Of a stretch of DNA of 46,359 bases, positions 10,385 through 21,818 are shown piece after piece. The position numbers were made by a program, and so were the translations under genes. Under the pieces are notes generated by a model. That model was not told where the DNA came from and did no database searches. It worked only from the letters and a program-made list of their open reading frames with translations. This DNA is from a virus: the IMG/VR virus record IMGVR_UViG_3300043468_001166, positions 1 through 46,359 of that record; one strand, given 5' to 3'. Positions within the stretch are counted from its first letter, which is position 1; each line of letters starts with the position of its first letter.

Positions 10385-12363
10385 TGCCCCGCCCGTCTGG
10401 TGGTTATGCTGCTGGGTACGTGACGCCCGTACTGAGTTCTAATGCGGCTGTGGGAGTGTGGACGCCGCGCGATGTATACGCCAATCGAGCCGCCGGTACG
10501 TGGCCTGTTGAGGGCACGGCTACGCCAGCGTTCTCGACTGTTGGCTACACGCGACTGTGGGGTTTAACCACAAAATCTTCTGGGCTGGTCACGGGTACGG
10601 CCGCAACCGACACCGGTCGGTATAACGTGAAATGGTGGGACAACACTATTACAAACCATCTTTCCGGCGGCACATTTAGCAAAGCAGCCGCGGGTGGCTA
10701 TCGCGCGTTTGAGATTTATCCGGTGCGGCAAACACTCACTTCCGCGTCTAGCAATGCGGTTTTAGCCTACAAAAACGGCTATAACGTCACTATCGACACC
10801 GGGCAGAGTAAGTTCGGCGGCGCAAGCGCTTCTTTTGGCGGCAACGGCGACTATCTCAGGACATCTGTTGCGTTTAACTACTCATCAAACTTCACGATAG
10901 AGTTTTGGTTTCGGCGATATGCCTCGGGCAGCGGTCAGGCCCCTACGTTTTACGAAGCCGGTGATATTCAAGGCGGTCAGGGCGGCTTGCATATTTATTA
11001 TTTAAACGGTCAGATGCAGGTTAGCGACGGAATCGCCCCGGGCATCTCTGGCGGGTCAATTCCGGCGTTAAACACGTGGGTACATATTGCCCTAGTGCGG
11101 AACAACGGCACAAATACGTTGTACGTTGACGGCACCAGTGTTGGAACGAGCACGCAAGATTACGCGGCGCAGATAACAAATAACATCATCTCAATCGGCG
11201 GCGCCCCAAACTACAGTTTTTATATCCACGGCTGGATCGACGATTTTCGGCAAACGCAAGCCGCTGTTTACACAGCCAATTTTACGCCGCCTACGGCAGC
11301 CCTCACCGCGATTACTAACACAGCGCTCCTGTACAACTTTAATACAGACTTTGACTCTATACCGTTCGGACAGTTTGACGGCTTTGACGTGTCGTCTAAC
11401 AACATCACCAAGTTGCGAGGAGAAAGCCTCATAATCGACCGCGGACCGGGCTTCAATCAGTCGGTATACATGTATATCGGGTATCCGCATTATGGTTATG
11501 GGTATGTGCCACAGTGGGTTCCCGGTCCAGCAGAATTTGCAAGTTTGAAAAACAATGATCTTGCAGCCGCTGATTTGGACCAGTTCTACACAGACCTCGG
11601 CGCCAGCAACGCCGGTGTTTTGAGCGTGCAGGGCAACCCCGGCATATCAGCCGACACGCCATCTATAGCCACAGCGAAAGGCTATACGGTGTTTGGCAGC
11701 GTGCCTCCGGCTACGACATTGCTTTTAAATTGCGAGGGGGCAAATAACGGAACCACGATTACAGACTCTAGCGTAACAGCGCAGACTATTCGCCGCCTCC
11801 ACACCGGCAGCACTGCTCCCGTTACCAGCACAACGCAGTTTAAGTATGGTTCGTCTTCGGTTCTTTTTAACGGCAACAACTGGCTGGACAACTTAAACGG
11901 CAATTCGGCTAATGTCTTGGGTACCGATAATTTTACTGTAGAAATGTGGGTGTACTTAGCGTCTCGGGGAACGGTGACGCCAATCTTTGAGTTAGACCAA
12001 TACACTGCTGGTATTTTGTGGCGCGTAGGCAGCAGCGTAGATAGTCTTTGGATCAAAAACAACCAATACAACTGGTCGCCGGCTACGCACGTTCCTTTAA
12101 CGACATGGACGCACGTGGCGCTTGTCAGAGAGAACGATAATGTGCGCGTATACGCAGGTGGGGTGCAGCGGCTGTCTGTCAACTTACCTGCAAACACGTT
12201 AGTTGGCACAGCGGGCAAAATAGTTATCGGCGCGTCTACGCATGATAATTACACTACCCGTATGACCGCCAACAGTTATCTTGACGACATCCGGCTGACA
12301 CGCGGACTTGCTCTTTACACGGGCACCTTCACGCCGCCGACGGCGCAACTTACGGCACTATAA
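10384..12363 (+). CDS. Two-LamG-domain fibre/adhesin protein
   Basis: 659 residues. Two concanavalin/laminin-G-like (LamG_3 type) domains are visible at about 145-305 and 480-655. Each has the signature 'S..F.G..dyL', 'FTiEfWf', 'W.HIALVRnn' and a final 'IDDfR.tqa.vYtanFtPPta.L'. LamG domains of this type bind carbohydrates, so this is a likely receptor-binding or capsid-decorating adhesin. The ATG overlaps the upstream TAA and its own TAATGA overlaps the next start, placing it in one operon with its neighbours. Confidence 0.87.
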   Translation: MPRPSGGYAAGYVTPVLSSNAAVGVWTPRDVYANRAAGTWPVEGTATPAFSTVGYTRLWGLTTKSSGLVTGTAATDTGRYNVKWWDNTITNHLSGGTFSKAAAGGYRAFEIYPVRQTLTSASSNAVLAYKNGYNVTIDTGQSKFGGASASFGGNGDYLRTSVAFNYSSNFTIEFWFRRYASGSGQAPTFYEAGDIQGGQGGLHIYYLNGQMQVSDGIAPGISGGSIPALNTWVHIALVRNNGTNTLYVDGTSVGTSTQDYAAQITNNIISIGGAPNYSFYIHGWIDDFRQTQAAVYTANFTPPTAALTAITNTALLYNFNTDFDSIPFGQFDGFDVSSNNITKLRGESLIIDRGPGFNQSVYMYIGYPHYGYGYVPQWVPGPAEFASLKNNDLAAADLDQFYTDLGASNAGVLSVQGNPGISADTPSIATAKGYTVFGSVPPATTLLLNCEGANNGTTITDSSVTAQTIRRLHTGSTAPVTSTTQFKYGSSSVLFNGNNWLDNLNGNSANVLGTDNFTVEMWVYLASRGTVTPIFELDQYTAGILWRVGSSVDSLWIKNNQYNWSPATHVPLTTWTHVALVRENDNVRVYAGGVQRLSVNLPANTLVGTAGKIVIGASTHDNYTTRMTANSYLDDIRLTRGLALYTGTFTPPTAQLTAL

Positions 12364-13097
12364 TGATTTTCTATTACGGCACGCCAAAGTACTCTGTCGC
12401 GCTGAACGCTAAAGTCGGCTCAAGCAGTATGGCGCGGGCGATTATTGAGCAGTTTTATCCGCGGCAAGATTGGTTGATACGTACCGCGGCGTACCCAGAA
12501 GGCAAATCTCCTGAAACTGAACAGTGGCATTGGCTGTGCGGCGGCTCGCCCACGCCGCCAAAGCCTGTAGTGCTACTCGTGCGTGACCCGGTTGCTCGTT
12601 TTGTGTCCGCGTGCCAGCAAGTAAACATTAAACCCAGCAATGTCCAAAACGCTATAGACTCAATTATCGATGACGTCCAATGTCATCGCGTCAGGCCAGA
12701 AAATTTATCCGACGAGCAGTGGCGCAAACAGTTGGACTACGCGACACGCCAAAATACGCGGATGGGGCAGCAGATGATGGCTCAAGGAAAAAAGCCGCCT
12801 CGCCTTGGCTTCCTGCGCGACAACGTGCACTTTCTTCATCAGCACGAATACGCCGTAGGCCCGACGACTTGTTTTCGGTTTCCTCGGGATATGAAGGCCG
12901 CTTGGGAGTTTCTTGAGATCGCGGCGCCAATACCGGAAGCAAACAAAGCCCGGCGAAAAAAAGCCGTGTTAACAGAAGAACAAGAAACTGCTGTGCGGCT
13001 GTACTACTCGGCAGACCAGCAATTATTTGATAGCATTACTGCGCCGGGTTATGTGTTTACTCCGGACACGACGCCGGCAACAACCGCTGATCTTTGA
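12363..13097 (+). CDS. Sulfotransferase-like protein
   Basis: 244 residues. Residues 17-23 (KVGSSSM) fit the 5'-phosphosulfate-binding loop of PAPS-dependent sulfotransferases, and VVLLVRDPVARFVSA at 69-83 fits the 3'-phosphate-binding segment (R-D-P...R...S). Near C-terminal residues resemble the beta/alpha core of sulfotransferase family proteins. By family it would transfer sulfate from PAPS to a hydroxyl on sugar or protein. Encoded within fibre genes with a 4-base overlap, it may modify a fibre or the host glycan, which is inference. Confidence in fold is moderate to good, in substrate nil. Confidence 0.72.
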   Translation: MIFYYGTPKYSVALNAKVGSSSMARAIIEQFYPRQDWLIRTAAYPEGKSPETEQWHWLCGGSPTPPKPVVLLVRDPVARFVSACQQVNIKPSNVQNAIDSIIDDVQCHRVRPENLSDEQWRKQLDYATRQNTRMGQQMMAQGKKPPRLGFLRDNVHFLHQHEYAVGPTTCFRFPRDMKAAWEFLEIAAPIPEANKARRKKAVLTEEQETAVRLYYSADQQLFDSITAPGYVFTPDTTPATTADL

Positions 13098-13127
13098 TTT
13101 ACGCTATTTTTAAACAAAGGACTAACC

Positions 13128-13466
13128 ATGAGCGTTCTTGACCCAGAAACATCCCCGATTTTAGACCCGGCGACCCGCATTGCGAACCAACTTAAACAAA
13201 ACGCCCGCAATATATTTCGCAACATTACCGGTTCTTTTGCACAAAACGCCAAACTTTTTTGGCAGAACCCGCAAGCGACGCCGCAGGAAATCGCCGCGGC
13301 ACTAGGCACCGACGGCGTTGAACTTTTTCAGTTGCACGCCAAACTAGGCGAATTGCTGTACTCGATAAAACCCGAAGTCACTACTGCCACTATGGCTATC
13401 GTGGGCGACTCTACGTACAACGAGGACGGCTCTGTGACTATTCCGACCACGCCGCCCGCTGAGTGA
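13128..13466 (+). CDS. Hypothetical fibre-region protein (112 aa)
   Basis: Preceded by AAAGGA. 112 residues, with an N-terminal segment (RIANQLKQNARNIFRNITGS) predicted helical and a C-terminal stretch typical of small phage structural proteins. It includes the pattern FWQNPQATPQEIAAALGTDG.VELFQLH, which is common in phage proteins annotated as hypothetical near tail-fibre genes. Its stop overlaps the start of the next gene (TGATG). Confidence 0.7.
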   Translation: MSVLDPETSPILDPATRIANQLKQNARNIFRNITGSFAQNAKLFWQNPQATPQEIAAALGTDGVELFQLHAKLGELLYSIKPEVTTATMAIVGDSTYNEDGSVTIPTTPPAE

Positions 13467-14107
13467 TGTCGGCTAAGCCCCGCGTCCTCGGCGCGTTGTT
13501 TACAAAAGGTCTGCAACCAGACTCGCCGCCCCACCACGACCGTATGACACCAGAGATGGGGCGCGCGTGGGCGGAATCAGTAAACGACCACGGCTACGAA
13601 GCAATTCTGTTCACCGACGTTGACTGCAGTTTTTTACCGGTGACTGAAGTGCGAATTCCGTGCCGCGGTTTTCCGCACACGTATCGCTTTATCGCGATAG
13701 CCGATTATGTAAAAAAGCAAAACTTACGCGGCGAAATCTGGTGTACGGACGTGCGTGACGTAATCATGATCAACCGCCCGCGGCCACAACCCGGGTTTTT
13801 GTATGTCGGGTCTGAGCCTGATGGCCCCCGCTCGTGGCGTTGGATGTCGAGTGTGCAGGCTGGTTGCCCTTTTTGGACGTACACAAATTATCCGGGTATA
13901 AACTACAATTGCGGAATTGTAGGCGGCATTGATATTGGTGATTTTTTGCAGACGCTCGGTAAGTTAAATAAAATGTGCCGCGGCCTACATGACATGCACT
14001 CTTTTATTTATGCCCTGCAGTCGCAAAAAAACATTGTAACCGGCCCTTTGGTGCACAGTGTTTTTACGGCTAATACTCCTACTGACGCTTGGTTTGCGCA
14101 CAAGTAA
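13466..14107 (+). CDS. Glycosyltransferase-like protein
   Basis: 213 residues from ATG 13466 (a GTG three bases earlier is less likely). Hydrophobic strand YEAILFTDVD leads into the core, followed by a helix HTYRFIAIADYVKKQ and then EIWCTDVRDVIMI at about 90-102. This is a typical GT-A arrangement, with D95 and D98 as the likely metal/nucleotide-sugar DxD-like motif. Later NYNCGIVGG matches the strand that often lines the acceptor site. It probably glycosylates a virion or host surface component. The exact GT family is not assigned. Confidence 0.62.
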   Translation: MSAKPRVLGALFTKGLQPDSPPHHDRMTPEMGRAWAESVNDHGYEAILFTDVDCSFLPVTEVRIPCRGFPHTYRFIAIADYVKKQNLRGEIWCTDVRDVIMINRPRPQPGFLYVGSEPDGPRSWRWMSSVQAGCPFWTYTNYPGINYNCGIVGGIDIGDFLQTLGKLNKMCRGLHDMHSFIYALQSQKNIVTGPLVHSVFTANTPTDAWFAHK

Positions 14108-14214
14108 TCCCGTTGCCATTTTTGCGCGACGGCATTACATTACGTTAAAGCGCGCTAGCGTAAACCCGTTTTTGCGCTACAACGTAAACATTGCTTATTC
14201 ATCGGAGCATTACC

Positions 14215-14781
14215 ATGGCTGACCCGCAGATCATCGACGCCGTTTCAGAGCCGACCGATACCGCGCAAGTATCTCTTGATACGTCGGCGCTATCGAAAGC
14301 CATTCAGAACATTATCGCTAACAACACGCCAGTTGAGACGCGCACGGTTAACCCGGCTGAATACATTAACCGTGCTGGCAAGTCTATGGTGGAGCTCTAT
14401 GACTCCTACACCAAGCTGCGCACGATCGGCACACACCTAAACGGCAAACTTGTATCAGACCCCATCCCCGATACGCTGCGGATTGAAAACATCTCTATTC
14501 GTTTCCGCTCTGTTGAGAACGGGCAAGAATCCGAAGCGCAGACTGTAGAGCTAAAAAATCTGCAGTCAGTCGGAGACATATCGAATATTCTTTCTACGGA
14601 AATTGGCGCCGTCATCGTGCTGCTTCAGCAGGAAACAGCCGGCATCCTCGACATCGCCACCAAGACCAAAGAGCTTTGCGACAAGTCTCGGAAGGCGTGG
14701 GAAGAGTCGAACAAGGACAAGAAAATTCAAGAAATTGACGCGGACGGAAACGCCGTCACAGAAGAATCGACCCCCGAGTAA
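14215..14781 (+). CDS. Hypothetical protein, coiled-coil-like (188 aa)
   Basis: Starts at ATG 14215 after CGGAG, rather than at the upstream in-frame start without a ribosome site. Acidic and helix-rich, with an acidic lysine-mixed C-terminus (SNKDKKIQEIDADGNAVTEE). No domain recognised. Downstream of it comes the second collagen-like gene, so a structural or assembly role is plausible. Confidence 0.7.
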   Translation: MADPQIIDAVSEPTDTAQVSLDTSALSKAIQNIIANNTPVETRTVNPAEYINRAGKSMVELYDSYTKLRTIGTHLNGKLVSDPIPDTLRIENISIRFRSVENGQESEAQTVELKNLQSVGDISNILSTEIGAVIVLLQQETAGILDIATKTKELCDKSRKAWEESNKDKKIQEIDADGNAVTEESTPE

Positions 14782-14831
14782 GTTAACATTAACGTCGGCA
14801 ATACCGCAAAGAAAAATACCCGCTGGCGAGG

Positions 14832-14837
14832 TATACT
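14832..14837 (+). promoter_or_regulatory. Candidate -10 box (TATACT) before second collagen gene
   Basis: GGTATACT lies 48 bases before the ATG at 14885 in a 103-base gap. The preceding bases ATACC and GGTAT could form a small hairpin across the box. Weak promoter candidate. Confidence 0.3.
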
Positions 14838-14839
14838 AA

Positions 14840-16975
<2,136 letters not shown>

Positions 16976-16977
16976 TT

Positions 16978-17337
16978 ATGGCTGCACCAAACATTGCTGC
17001 AACGACAAACATTATCGGCAAGCTTGACACTGCGGCAGTGACAACGTCTATGCAGGTTATGGTGTCTAATCCGGCATCTAGCGGCAAAGTCTACAAAATA
17101 AACACGCTCTTTGCTGTGAACGTTACGGGCGCTACCGCGACGGACATGCACATATCGTTATTCAGAGGCAGCAGCGAAGTTCCGATTATTCGGTTTACAG
17201 CGGTGCCTGCCGATGCCACACTGGTTGTCATCAGCAAAGACAACCCGCTCTGGTTAGAAGAAGGCGACTCGATTAAGGCGCAAGCCGGTGCAAATGGTCG
17301 AACCGTAATTCTCTGCTCGTACGAGATTATTTCTTAA
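16978..17337 (+). CDS. Small virion-associated protein, paralogue of the 10013 protein
   Basis: 119 residues with GGAGG before the ATG, two bases after the second collagen-like gene. Same start (MAAPN), central GK and end (NPLWLEEGDSI, CSYEIIS) as the protein at 10013. Two copies each next to a fibre gene suggest a shared capping, tip or adaptor function. No named family is claimed. Confidence 0.8.
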   Translation: MAAPNIAATTNIIGKLDTAAVTTSMQVMVSNPASSGKVYKINTLFAVNVTGATATDMHISLFRGSSEVPIIRFTAVPADATLVVISKDNPLWLEEGDSIKAQAGANGRTVILCSYEIIS

Positions 17338-17347
17338 GGATTGCGTC

Positions 17348-18970
17348 ATGGGTAATCGATACTTCGGCGGTTGGTGGCCGGAAAATTTACCTGTCTTTCC
17401 GTCATCGGGCGAGACGTCAATTCCCGGCGTGTGGCACATTGACGATGTGCATATGCTGCTTGGAGAAGGCATGACGTCGGAGATAGACCCGACCGTATAC
17501 ATTTACAAACGTAGCCGCGGCGGTAGCTACCCTTACATAAGCTGGCCGCGCGCCACATTCACAGTTGGCGACATTGATGACGTCACTCTCGGATGTAAAT
17601 CATCTGTTGATTTTTTAGCCAGCGCAACAAAAGGCTCTTCGGCCAACTTTGGGCACGAGTTTAAATTTTATTGGGAAAAAAAAGCGCCGGGTAGCAGTAC
17701 GTGGGAGCCGTACTCAAGCCCACTTGATCTGATCACAAACAAAATCAAGCTCGGTCAAGAAGTGTTTACGACCGACACTAATGTTTTTCGCGGGTACATG
17801 GCGAATTTTCGTTACAGCTCGACTGCCCGGTATATGACCGGTTCAAACGACACGACGATCACCGTAGTGGCGGACCCGGTGTTTGACGGCAATACGCTTG
17901 CCCTGCTGAAATTTAATACGAGTTCTACAACGCCGAGTGTTCCGTGGACGTCATTAGACCCGGCCCCAACACCATTTGTGCAAAGTTTTTCAACGGTCAC
18001 AGACGGTGATTTACCGGGGCAGCAGTACGCGGCTTACACATACGCCGGTTTATACACGCTGTCACATAATACGGGCTTTACACGAAACGACGGCGACTTT
18101 TGTGTTGAGTTGTATTTCAGGACTATAGACAACTTAAACTGGGCTTACTCGAACGATCAATACGCCACGCTCGTTGACATGCGTGCTGGAAATACCACAA
18201 CCGGACCGATCAACGTCAACGCAATAGCTATAACATTATCAAAGCTAAACAAAGTGCAGGTCCGCCGCGGTGATGCGGTTATTATTGAAAGTGACACGTC
18301 GGTCGCAAGCAACACAATCAACCTTGAAAACTCGTGGTATCACGTAATTCTCAACAGCAAAGATGGCGTCTTGCGCTTATACCTGCGGCCAATTAGCGAC
18401 CCAAATCGGGCCGCTACGCTTGTCGGCGAGCCGTACGCCGGCGAACATATTAAAAGACTTCGTTTAACTGACCTCACAAGCGCCGACGACGATACGCAGT
18501 TTCGTGTGCGGGTTACATACGGCGCGCTACGAGAAGCGTACAGCGAGCCAGCAACGCTATCAGCGAATGCCCCCGACATTACGTGGAACGATCCGGATGG
18601 CGGCCCGGCACCGTACTTTACTGTATCGGGAAATTATTTTCCGCATCTGCTTGGTGCAAACGCGCTTCCAAACCCCGGAAATTTTACAATAAGCTCGGGT
18701 GTCGATCCCGGACCCGGGTTTGCCAATAATCAGTTAGATTTCAGGTGGGAATTCGCTACCGAGCGGCTTGACGGGACAGCCATCGAGTTCGACGACGCCG
18801 CAACGATACTGGCGTGGAACACGTTTGCCGGTGAAACAGACACAAGTTTTTCTTACAACCTTGTTTGGGCTGGCTCGGGTAACTACTTTGCTTTGCGCGC
18901 AGTAGCTATTTGCGGACAGGTCGCCACTGTGTATAGCCCCGTGGCATTTATCGAAAGAGCCGAAACCTGA
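17348..18970 (+). CDS. Large fibre-region protein with LamG-like module
   Basis: 540 residues preceded by AAGGA. Residues ~175-360 (TLALLKFN, then FCVELYFRTIDNLNWAY, later NSWYHVILNSKDGVLRLYL) follow the LamG/concanavalin pattern seen in the 10384 protein. Flanking parts are beta-rich. The N-terminus has an odd WW-containing start (YFGGWWPENLPVFPSSGE). It is probably a carbohydrate-binding fibre or tip component partnered with the collagen-like stalk at 14885. Confidence 0.72.
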   Translation: MGNRYFGGWWPENLPVFPSSGETSIPGVWHIDDVHMLLGEGMTSEIDPTVYIYKRSRGGSYPYISWPRATFTVGDIDDVTLGCKSSVDFLASATKGSSANFGHEFKFYWEKKAPGSSTWEPYSSPLDLITNKIKLGQEVFTTDTNVFRGYMANFRYSSTARYMTGSNDTTITVVADPVFDGNTLALLKFNTSSTTPSVPWTSLDPAPTPFVQSFSTVTDGDLPGQQYAAYTYAGLYTLSHNTGFTRNDGDFCVELYFRTIDNLNWAYSNDQYATLVDMRAGNTTTGPINVNAIAITLSKLNKVQVRRGDAVIIESDTSVASNTINLENSWYHVILNSKDGVLRLYLRPISDPNRAATLVGEPYAGEHIKRLRLTDLTSADDDTQFRVRVTYGALREAYSEPATLSANAPDITWNDPDGGPAPYFTVSGNYFPHLLGANALPNPGNFTISSGVDPGPGFANNQLDFRWEFATERLDGTAIEFDDAATILAWNTFAGETDTSFSYNLVWAGSGNYFALRAVAICGQVATVYSPVAFIERAET

Positions 18971-18972
18971 TC

Positions 18973-19503
18973 ATGCGCGTACCCATCAATCAGTTAACGC
19001 TACCCGAACAAGCAGCGGCGTACAATCCAGAATTTAAACGCGAGTGCATGCGTACCGGGAATCCCGTGTACGACAAAAATCGAAACATCGTCGCTTTAGA
19101 CATTGACCGCATTCCGCTGCAGCGGGCATTTCACAAATGCATGATGCGGCACATGGGCTACACCGGCGCAAAGATACCCCCGATGTCAATTGAAATGCCG
19201 CTGCCCAAAGAAATGCCGCCTCCACCTGTAGGCGCGTTAGACGCCGTCAAAAAAACAGGTGTCGGGACAGAGTTAAAAACTGTGTTAAATCAATACGGCT
19301 TTGTGCTCTCTCCAATTTACGACATTCTCATGTACAAGTTAAATGACAAGTCGATAACCGACTGCGCACAAAATATTGAAGGCATGCTAGACGTACTGGA
19401 AGACGAAGCATATCGCAACAAGGTAACCTTCGACCGGGACAAGACTGAGATCATGATCCGGCTCGCAATTCGTAACGCACGGAAAAATTCAAATGGCAGC
19501 TAG
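18973..19503 (+). CDS. Hypothetical protein (176 aa)
   Basis: Starts two bases after the previous gene and runs into the next, overlapping it by 11 bases. Mixed alpha character, with a Pro/Met-rich segment (PPMSIEMPLPKEMPPPP) in the middle. No recognisable domain. It belongs to the fibre operon by spacing. Function unknown. Confidence 0.68.
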   Translation: MRVPINQLTLPEQAAAYNPEFKRECMRTGNPVYDKNRNIVALDIDRIPLQRAFHKCMMRHMGYTGAKIPPMSIEMPLPKEMPPPPVGALDAVKKTGVGTELKTVLNQYGFVLSPIYDILMYKLNDKSITDCAQNIEGMLDVLEDEAYRNKVTFDRDKTEIMIRLAIRNARKNSNGS

Positions 19504-20884
19504 TGGCGCGTCTGGACCATCTTCTGGTTTGCTCACGAAGGGCAGCGCTTTGTTTTTGACAAACTGCCGCGACAAAAAACCTATTTTCGGCCCCAAGGAC
19601 GATCCTTGCAGTAAAACAGTCAACGAAGATTGTTGCGGCTGCGGCAAGAACCAGTGCGAGTGCGCGAACCCCACGTGCATGTTTAGTTATCCGGGAAACT
19701 CCTACACCGAGTGGGAAGACACCGAAACTTATCAGCAGCTATTTCTGTGCGATGCTGAGAACACCAGCGGCTACGGCATGACGGTTTTTTCTGGCGGCGT
19801 TAACAGCTGGTGGGGCTACTACGGCGGCTGGTGGGGCGGCTACGGATGGAACTGGTGGTGGGGCGGCGGATATTGGGGCGGCTGGGGTTGGGGCTGGGGT
19901 TGGGGCTGGGGCGGCGGATGGTATTGGGGTTGGGGAGGCCTTGCCCCTAACGAAGAAAACAAATCGTGCACGCCGGTAATTCGCTGGAAAGAAGATTTTT
20001 ACCGCAAATGGTTTTGCGGCTCAGAGTGTTATGTCTACATGTCGTGGGCCTACGATAGCTGCTCGACACCGTGGGGCGAGTATGAGGTCGTGGAAGCAGG
20101 CGAGGCGTGCAACAACAGATTTCGTGGTTGCTGCGCTAGCGCGCCTTCTAATCCGTGCGACTGCGTGTCTAATTGTTATGGCTGCGGTCCCTGCGGCGGC
20201 TCGTGGTACGGCTGGGGCTGGGGCGGCGGCTATTGGGGCGGCGGATGGTGGGGTTGGGGTGGTAATACTTTTGGCTGTCATTGTTACGAAAACACGGGCG
20301 AAAAAGAAGAAGGGCGCTGGGTGGATTGTTCGTCAGGTTGCGGCAGCGGGTGTCCTCCGTGCTGGTATGGGTACGTGGGCGGTTATGACATTTGGCAGGC
20401 TAAATACGGTTCGTGCTACAAGGGCAGCACAAATTCAAGTGTAGCGCGGCTGATCATGTGGGACTGCGAGTCGGGCACATGGAAAAACGTCACAGAAGAA
20501 GCGTATGAAATTGTGCCCGGCACCGCCGCGGGCCCGGGTCAGTGGATAGGTTTTTTCAAAACAACCACCGGCCCTGACGATGAAGGCTTTTACACCTGCG
20601 AAATGGCGCCGGAAGAAGAATGGGGCGGGCGCTGGAAAATGGAAATTGCCGACGGAGGTATTAAAACCTCGAATCAATATCGCCCGGGCTACTATACATG
20701 CGAGCAATGCGGCTCTAACCCAGATTGTAATCCGTACTGGGGCGACAATCCGTGCGGCTACTGTTGCGGAGACTGCCAGCCTATTACGTACTGCGCGTGG
20801 CCTGCAGAGTGTTCGCCGCGGGTCAAAGAAATTTCCGAATATCCTGTTACGTGCCCCGAAGAACCAAGCGGCCCTGATTGTTAG
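19493..20884 (+). CDS. Cysteine-rich protein with extreme Trp/Gly repeats
   Basis: 463 residues with two long low-complexity runs made mainly of W, G and Y: about 106-150 (GGWWGGYGWNWWWGGGYWG and continuing WGWGWG pattern) and about 238-262. The rest is packed with CC, CxC and CxxC pairs (for example CCGCGKNQCECANPTC), implying many disulfides or metal sites. I know no named family with this make-up. Gly-rich loops forming polyglycine-II sandwiches occur in phage adhesins such as gp38, but the Trp content here is far higher. A surface-exposed adhesive tip is an inference from context. Codons for Trp/Gly make the DNA a TGGGGC repeat. Confidence 0.8.
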   Translation: MAASGASGPSSGLLTKGSALFLTNCRDKKPIFGPKDDPCSKTVNEDCCGCGKNQCECANPTCMFSYPGNSYTEWEDTETYQQLFLCDAENTSGYGMTVFSGGVNSWWGYYGGWWGGYGWNWWWGGGYWGGWGWGWGWGWGGGWYWGWGGLAPNEENKSCTPVIRWKEDFYRKWFCGSECYVYMSWAYDSCSTPWGEYEVVEAGEACNNRFRGCCASAPSNPCDCVSNCYGCGPCGGSWYGWGWGGGYWGGGWWGWGGNTFGCHCYENTGEKEEGRWVDCSSGCGSGCPPCWYGYVGGYDIWQAKYGSCYKGSTNSSVARLIMWDCESGTWKNVTEEAYEIVPGTAAGPGQWIGFFKTTTGPDDEGFYTCEMAPEEEWGGRWKMEIADGGIKTSNQYRPGYYTCEQCGSNPDCNPYWGDNPCGYCCGDCQPITYCAWPAECSPRVKEISEYPVTCPEEPSGPDC

Positions 20885-20893
20885 TGTGCAACT

Positions 20894-21754
20894 ATGCCTG
20901 ACTGCAACTATTCAGCGTGCAATCCCTGTGGCCCGATGCCGTCGTGGAAAGACCCGCCAGCAGACAAAAGCGTTGACTGCGAAGATTTAACAGAAGAAGA
21001 TACGGGCGAAGAGCCTGAGCTAGAGTACGACAACTACGTGACTGATCCGGAAGATTGCCACATTGAAGGTAGCGTCACACCAGAGGTCACTGAATCATAC
21101 GGCCCGTGTGGCGGTCAAATCATCAAAATTTGGAAGTTCGAAGAAGACTGCGCAAAGGCCACCAATCCAAACGACCGGAAAATGGAGCATGTGCAAATCA
21201 TTACGGTTAATTACTCAGATAATCCTGAGTGGGTAGAGCCCCCAGCAGATTTGGAACTTGGGTGTGTTGCTGGGCTGGAGTACATTGAAGACGGTCCGCA
21301 AGAATTGTCGTATGAGAACCACGCGGAGGGCGATGTAGACGGTTGTCGGGTATCTGGCACGGCGACTGGCTACATTTGCGCGGCTGTCGGGTACTGCTCC
21401 GGCATGATCACTCAAACGTGGACTGCCGACGACGAGTGCCGGCGTGTAATTGATCATACGCAAATTGTTACGACGACGGCTGCCACGCAAGCTTCGTGGG
21501 TAAACCCGCCGCCTTCTCAGGGCATGACGTGCACGCAGGCGTATTTAACAACGCTGCAGCCATTGTCGGCGTTTCGGTTGCAGTACAAAAACAACTTGCG
21601 CGGGCCGTGCAAAATCGAAGGCTACATGGAGCCAAGAATCGAGGTAAATGTGCAGAATTGTACGGGAACTATTACGCGGACATGGGAATTTACCGACCTT
21701 TGCCTGCGGACAATTACGCATGTGCAGGTGCTGACCGTCACTCCCGACGTTTGA
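20894..21754 (+). CDS. Triple HYR-like repeat protein
   Basis: 286 residues with three copies of a ~85-residue unit following the pattern 'D.C.i.G...p.....C.G.I...W.F.D.C......H.QI.TV...W..PP'. Each has Cys pairs likely to form disulfides. This is the arrangement of HYR-like (hyalin-type) Ig-fold repeats of extracellular bacterial proteins. It follows the Cys-rich WG protein with a 9-base gap and is probably expressed with it as another disulfide-rich surface protein. Confidence 0.7.
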   Translation: MPDCNYSACNPCGPMPSWKDPPADKSVDCEDLTEEDTGEEPELEYDNYVTDPEDCHIEGSVTPEVTESYGPCGGQIIKIWKFEEDCAKATNPNDRKMEHVQIITVNYSDNPEWVEPPADLELGCVAGLEYIEDGPQELSYENHAEGDVDGCRVSGTATGYICAAVGYCSGMITQTWTADDECRRVIDHTQIVTTTAATQASWVNPPPSQGMTCTQAYLTTLQPLSAFRLQYKNNLRGPCKIEGYMEPRIEVNVQNCTGTITRTWEFTDLCLRTITHVQVLTVTPDV

Positions 21755-21818
21755 TTTTGATTGCTTGATGCTGCACTTGCTGTCGGCTATGATGCCCGCG
21801 AACAAGCGGAGCGCAAGC

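Noticed and set aside
19800-20280. Diversity-generating retroelement variable region in the Trp/Gly protein
   Set aside because: No reverse transcriptase or template repeat is seen in the window, and the repeats are simple low complexity.
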